Positions 29,222 to 31,586 of a DNA stretch of 31,586 bases are shown here, in pieces. Positions within the stretch are counted from its first letter, which is position 1. Each line of letters starts with the position of its first letter. The notes below the pieces were generated by a model. It was not told the origin of the DNA and made no database searches. It was given only the letters and a program-made list of their open reading frames with translations. Source of the stretch: an uncultured Georgenia sp. (GTDB lineage: Bacteria > Actinomycetota > Actinomycetes > Actinomycetales > Actinomycetaceae); NCBI RefSeq assembly GCF_937958535.1, contig NZ_CALGNQ010000191.1, forward strand, positions 1 to 31,586. Direction: 5' to 3'. The position numbers and the translations under genes are program-made.

Positions 29222-30412
29222 ATGGGCGTCATGGACACCCCGACGACGCTGCGGATCAGTCGCCCGGACGACCTCCTCGCCGTGCTGCCCTACCGGCTCG
29301 GGTTCCGCCCGCGGAACTCCGTGGTCCTGCTCGGCCTGCGCGGTCCGCGCGGGCGGCTGGGCCTCGTCTCCCGGGCCGACCTCGCCGACGTCGGCGACCC
29401 TGCGACGGGCACCGGGCTGCTGCGCGACATCGCCGACCTCATGCACGAGGACGGCGCCCGCGACGTCTTCGTCGCCCTCTACTGCGACCTCCCGCGGGAC
29501 GCGCTCGCCGCGGACCCCGTCGTCGCTCGCGCGCTGACGCACCTGCGCGACGTCACCGGCTGGGCCGACCCGCCCGGCCCCTGGGTGGTCGGGGACCGCA
29601 CCTACGGCCTCTGGGGCACGGCGCAGGAGTGCGGTCCGGCCACGGGCGAGGTCGCCGACCTGGAACGGGGGGAGGTGGCCGCCACCATGGTGCTCCACGG
29701 CCTGACCGTCGCCGCCGACCGGGAGCACCTCGGTGTGCCCCGGACCGGGGACGTCCAGCGGCGCCGGCACGCCTCCCGAGCCGCCCGTGAGGCCCGCCGG
29801 GACGTCGCCGTGGTCCGGGCCCGCTGTGGCGGCGGTGCCCCCGTGCCCGGGGCGGTGTTCGGGCTGAGCGACGCCGTGCCCGCCGCCGACCAGGGGGAGA
29901 TGGAGGTCTGGCGGGAGGGCGAGCTGCGGCGGTGGAGCGCGCTGGTCGCACATGCCCGCCGGGGTGCTGCACTGCCCGCGGACGAGCTCGGTCGCCTCAG
30001 CGCCGGCCTGGACGACGAGCTCGTCCGCGACGGCGTTTTGTGCTCGGTGGTCGGGCCGCCGGCGGCCCACCTGCCCGGCCGCGACCCGGTCGGTGGGACG
30101 CTCGACCTCGTCATGCTCGCCGGGGCGCCGGAGCCCGACCCGGTCCGGGTCGGGCCGGCCGAGCACGTGCTGCGGGCGCTGGCCGCGTGCGTCCCCCGCC
30201 GTGCCGGGGCGCAGGCGCTCGCCGTCCTCGCCTTCCTCGCCTGGTGGCAGGGGGACGGTGCGCGCGCGGACGTCCTGGCCGCACAGGCGCTGCGGGCCGT
30301 GCCGGGGACCCGGCTGGCCGAGATCGTCGGGAAGCTGCTCGCGGCGCGGCTGGCCCCCGGGTGGGTGCACGGCGCCGGCAACGCACCGGCCTCCGGGCCG
30401 CCGATCCGGTAG
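29222..30412 (+). CDS. DUF4192 family protein
   Basis: A protein of about 396 residues. The N-terminus TLRISRPDDLLAVLPYRLGF, followed by RNSVVLLGLRG, is the mark of DUF4192, a family nearly confined to Actinobacteria and without a known function. The C-terminal half holds helix-rich repeats (AQALAVLAFLAWWQGDGARADVLAAQAL-type), like tetratricopeptide-style packing. No membrane segments, no catalytic motif recognised. ATG 29222 has GGGGTG upstream; a second ATG three codons on (29231) agrees better with the family start and may be the real one. It sits between the prenyl synthase and uspA/sigA genes, a common place for it. Confidence 0.85.
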   Translation: MGVMDTPTTLRISRPDDLLAVLPYRLGFRPRNSVVLLGLRGPRGRLGLVSRADLADVGDPATGTGLLRDIADLMHEDGARDVFVALYCDLPRDALAADPVVARALTHLRDVTGWADPPGPWVVGDRTYGLWGTAQECGPATGEVADLERGEVAATMVLHGLTVAADREHLGVPRTGDVQRRRHASRAAREARRDVAVVRARCGGGAPVPGAVFGLSDAVPAADQGEMEVWREGELRRWSALVAHARRGAALPADELGRLSAGLDDELVRDGVLCSVVGPPAAHLPGRDPVGGTLDLVMLAGAPEPDPVRVGPAEHVLRALAACVPRRAGAQALAVLAFLAWWQGDGARADVLAAQALRAVPGTRLAEIVGKLLAARLAPGWVHGAGNAPASGPPIR

Positions 30413-30415
30413 CGT
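30410..30415 (+). promoter_or_regulatory. Possible -10 box for the uspA-like gene
   Basis: TAGCGT; its first three bases are the stop codon of the DUF4192 gene. It would give a leader of about 40 nt containing GGAGGA ahead of the ATG at 30461. The -35 region is poor. Confidence 0.35.
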
Positions 30416-30460
30416 CACACCAACGGACGGTCCCGGCACGAGCCGGAGGATGGAGCGCTG

Positions 30461-30874
30461 ATGACGGTTGTCGTGGGCTACCTCGCCACCCCGGAGGGGG
30501 AGGCGGCGCTGGAGGCCGGAGTCGCCGAGGCGCGGCGGCGCGACGTCCGCGTCGTCGTCGTCATCTCCCGGCGTACCCGCCACGAGCAGCACGTCGACGT
30601 CGACGCCCAGCTCGACTCCCTGCGCGACCGGCTCGACGACGCCGAGGTGGCCTACGAGGTCCGTCAGCTCGGACGCGGCAACGACGTCGCCGCCGACCTC
30701 GTCGCCACCGCGCGGGAGACCGTCGCCGAGCTGCTCGTCATCGGCCTGCGGCAGCGGTCCCCGGTGGGCAAGCTCATCCTCGGCTCCAACGCCCAGCGCA
30801 TCCTGCTCGACGCCCCCTGCCCGGTGCTCACGGTCAAGCCGGACCCGGCCGAGGAGGAGCGGTCCACGTTCTGA
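30461..30874 (+). CDS. Universal stress protein family protein
   Basis: A 137-residue single-domain UspA-like protein with alpha/beta Rossmann-like order: VVVGYLATPEG strand and loop, helix, VRVVVVIS strand, a charged helix, then AELLVIGLRQRSPVGKLILG followed by SNAQRILLDAPCPVLTV at the C-terminus. The nucleotide-binding G-x2-G-x9-G-S pattern is only partly kept: GLRQRSPVG-KLILGSN has the later G and GS. ATP binding is therefore possible but not certain. The ribosome site is GGAGG/GGAG 8-14 nt upstream. It is followed by the sigA promoter region. Confidence 0.87.
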   Translation: MTVVVGYLATPEGEAALEAGVAEARRRDVRVVVVISRRTRHEQHVDVDAQLDSLRDRLDDAEVAYEVRQLGRGNDVAADLVATARETVAELLVIGLRQRSPVGKLILGSNAQRILLDAPCPVLTVKPDPAEEERSTF

Positions 30875-30970
30875 GAGACAGCGGGGAATGAACGGTGACG
30901 GCGGGCCGTTGTCATCGGTGACAGTCGCGGCTGCCGGACGGTCGCGCCGGCCAGAACCGGCCGTTCCAGA

Positions 30971-30984
30971 GCCCAGATCTGGGC
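30971..30984. promoter_or_regulatory. 14-bp perfect palindrome in the sigA promoter
   Basis: GCCCAGATCTGGGC is an exact palindrome ending 9 bp before the TATAAT box, so it covers the place of the -35 element. It is flanked by CCGGCC repeats. It may be a regulator site, replacing a -35 with activator binding, or a repressor site. Confidence 0.5.
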
Positions 30985-30993
30985 CCGGCCAGT

Positions 30994-30999
30994 TATAAT
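30994..30999 (+). promoter_or_regulatory. sigA promoter -10 box (consensus TATAAT)
   Basis: A perfect TATAAT inside AGTTATAATTGTAGCC, an AT-rich island in very GC-rich DNA. Transcription would start near 31006, giving a 50-nt leader with GAAAGG before the GTG start of sigA. No TTGACA-like -35 at 16-18 nt. Confidence 0.75.
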
Positions 31000-31055
31000 T
31001 GTAGCCAGCGCACCGGCGAGCAGCCGGAACCCCAATCCCCTCCGAAAGGCTCTCT

Positions 31056-31586
31056 GTGTCGACGCACGCCCGAAGCACCTCCCGCACGTCCGCCGCGAGC
31101 GCCACCACCGGCCAGAGCGGCGCGGCTGCGGTGGAGGAGACCACGAGCACCCGCACCGCGCGGTCGACCGCCACGAAGCCCAAGGCCAAGGCGGCCTCGT
31201 CCGCCGCGAAGAAGAGCACCACCAGGTCCACGACGAAGAGCGCCCCCGCGAAGAAGTCGGCGGCCGCCAAGAAGGAGACCGCGACGAGCAGCAAGCGGGC
31301 CAAGCGCACGAAGGCCGACGAGAAGGCCGACCTCAAGGCCGTGCCCGACGTCGAGGAGACCGAGGAGACCGACGTCGACCCGGCCGAGCTGGAGGGCGAC
31401 GCCGCGGACGAGACCAAGGAGTCCGGTTTCGTCGTCTCGGACGCCGACGACGACGACGCCCCGGTCCAGCAGGTCGTCACCGCCGGTGCCACCGCCGACC
31501 CGGTCAAGGACTACCTCAAGCAGATCGGCAAGGTCGCGCTGCTGAACGCCGAGCAGGAGGTCGAGCTCGCCAAGCGGATCGAGGCC
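31056..31586 (+). CDS. sigA: Primary sigma factor SigA (5' part only)
   Basis: The first 177 codons of the main vegetative sigma factor; the gene leaves the window on the right. The first about 95 residues are low-complexity Ser/Thr/Ala/Lys, with AAKK and TKSA runs; residues about 95-140 are strongly acidic (EETEETDVD, SDADDDD). From residue 148, DPVKDYLKQIGKVALLNAEQ is sigma region 1.2, with E-VELAKRIEA continuing. Such a basic-then-acidic extension is usual in actinobacterial SigA/HrdB. GTG 31056 has GAAAGG 7 nt upstream. The location after idsA, DUF4192 and uspA-like genes supports the call. Core-binding region 2 lies outside the window. Confidence 0.95.
   Translation, partial: MSTHARSTSRTSAASATTGQSGAAAVEETTSTRTARSTATKPKAKAASSAAKKSTTRSTTKSAPAKKSAAAKKETATSSKRAKRTKADEKADLKAVPDVEETEETDVDPAELEGDAADETKESGFVVSDADDDDAPVQQVVTAGATADPVKDYLKQIGKVALLNAEQEVELAKRIEA

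Noticed and set aside
1..31586. CRISPR arrays, tRNA/rRNA genes, insertion sequences, prophage or integrase
   Set aside because: I found no repeat-spacer pattern, cloverleaf, transposase or recombinase motif in either strand.

Overview
The window is chromosomal DNA of very high G+C, with GTG starts, many leaderless transcripts and tight stop/start overlaps. It comes from an aerobic actinobacterium (Actinomycetota). Supporting markers are a mycobacterial-type three-helix Rieske protein with diheme QcrC, class II DAHP synthase, a mycothiol-type formaldehyde dehydrogenase, an Rv2175c-like regulator, a PASTA kinase and a DUF4192 protein. A Micrococcales member is likely, but genus cannot be fixed from the sequence.

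From 1 to about 14 kb the order follows, from memory, the Mycobacterium tuberculosis Rv2196-to-Rv2178c block. The genes are qcrB/qcrA/qcrC/ctaE (respiratory supercomplex), an odd receiver-domain protein coupled to trpD, a lone Lrp-type RAM domain, a DEDDh exonuclease/UvrC-like nuclease divergent from a tiny CxxC protein, a FadD15-like acyl-CoA ligase, a ROK glucokinase, an acidic membrane protein, a PlsC acyltransferase, a PPi-type phosphofructokinase and class II DAHP synthase.

From about 14 to 22 kb this order is interrupted by an accessory stretch: a small molybdopterin oxidoreductase, a DUF6506 protein, a methyltransferase, and head-to-head remnants of a MerR regulator and an MFS transporter that have both lost their 5' parts. 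It ends with a four-gene, translationally coupled operon: fatty acyl-CoA reductase fused to a HAD domain, SDR, PlsC acyltransferase, and an alkylglycerone-phosphate-synthase-like flavoprotein. These four genes match, step for step, the peroxisomal ether-lipid pathway of animals (FAR1, DHRS7B/PexRAP, GNPAT, AGPS). This is the best candidate for an undescribed system in the window.

From about 22 to 31.6 kb the conserved order resumes: PASTA Ser/Thr kinase, LysM lytic transglycosylase, Rv2175c-like protein, then a mycothiol-dependent formaldehyde detoxification pair (MscR-like dehydrogenase and MBL hydrolase), an IdsA-type prenyl synthase, DUF4192, a universal stress protein and the 5' part of the primary sigma factor gene.

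Two regulatory themes stand out. First, ten genes have a TANNNT -10 box ending 6 or 7 nt before the start codon, so they are probably leaderless. Second, the divergent nuclease and CxxC genes both carry an exact TGTCGGTG-N8-TANNNT element. This is the RecA-NDp/PafBC DNA-damage promoter of actinobacteria, and it suggests that the small CxxC protein is an uncharacterised DNA-damage-response partner of the nuclease.
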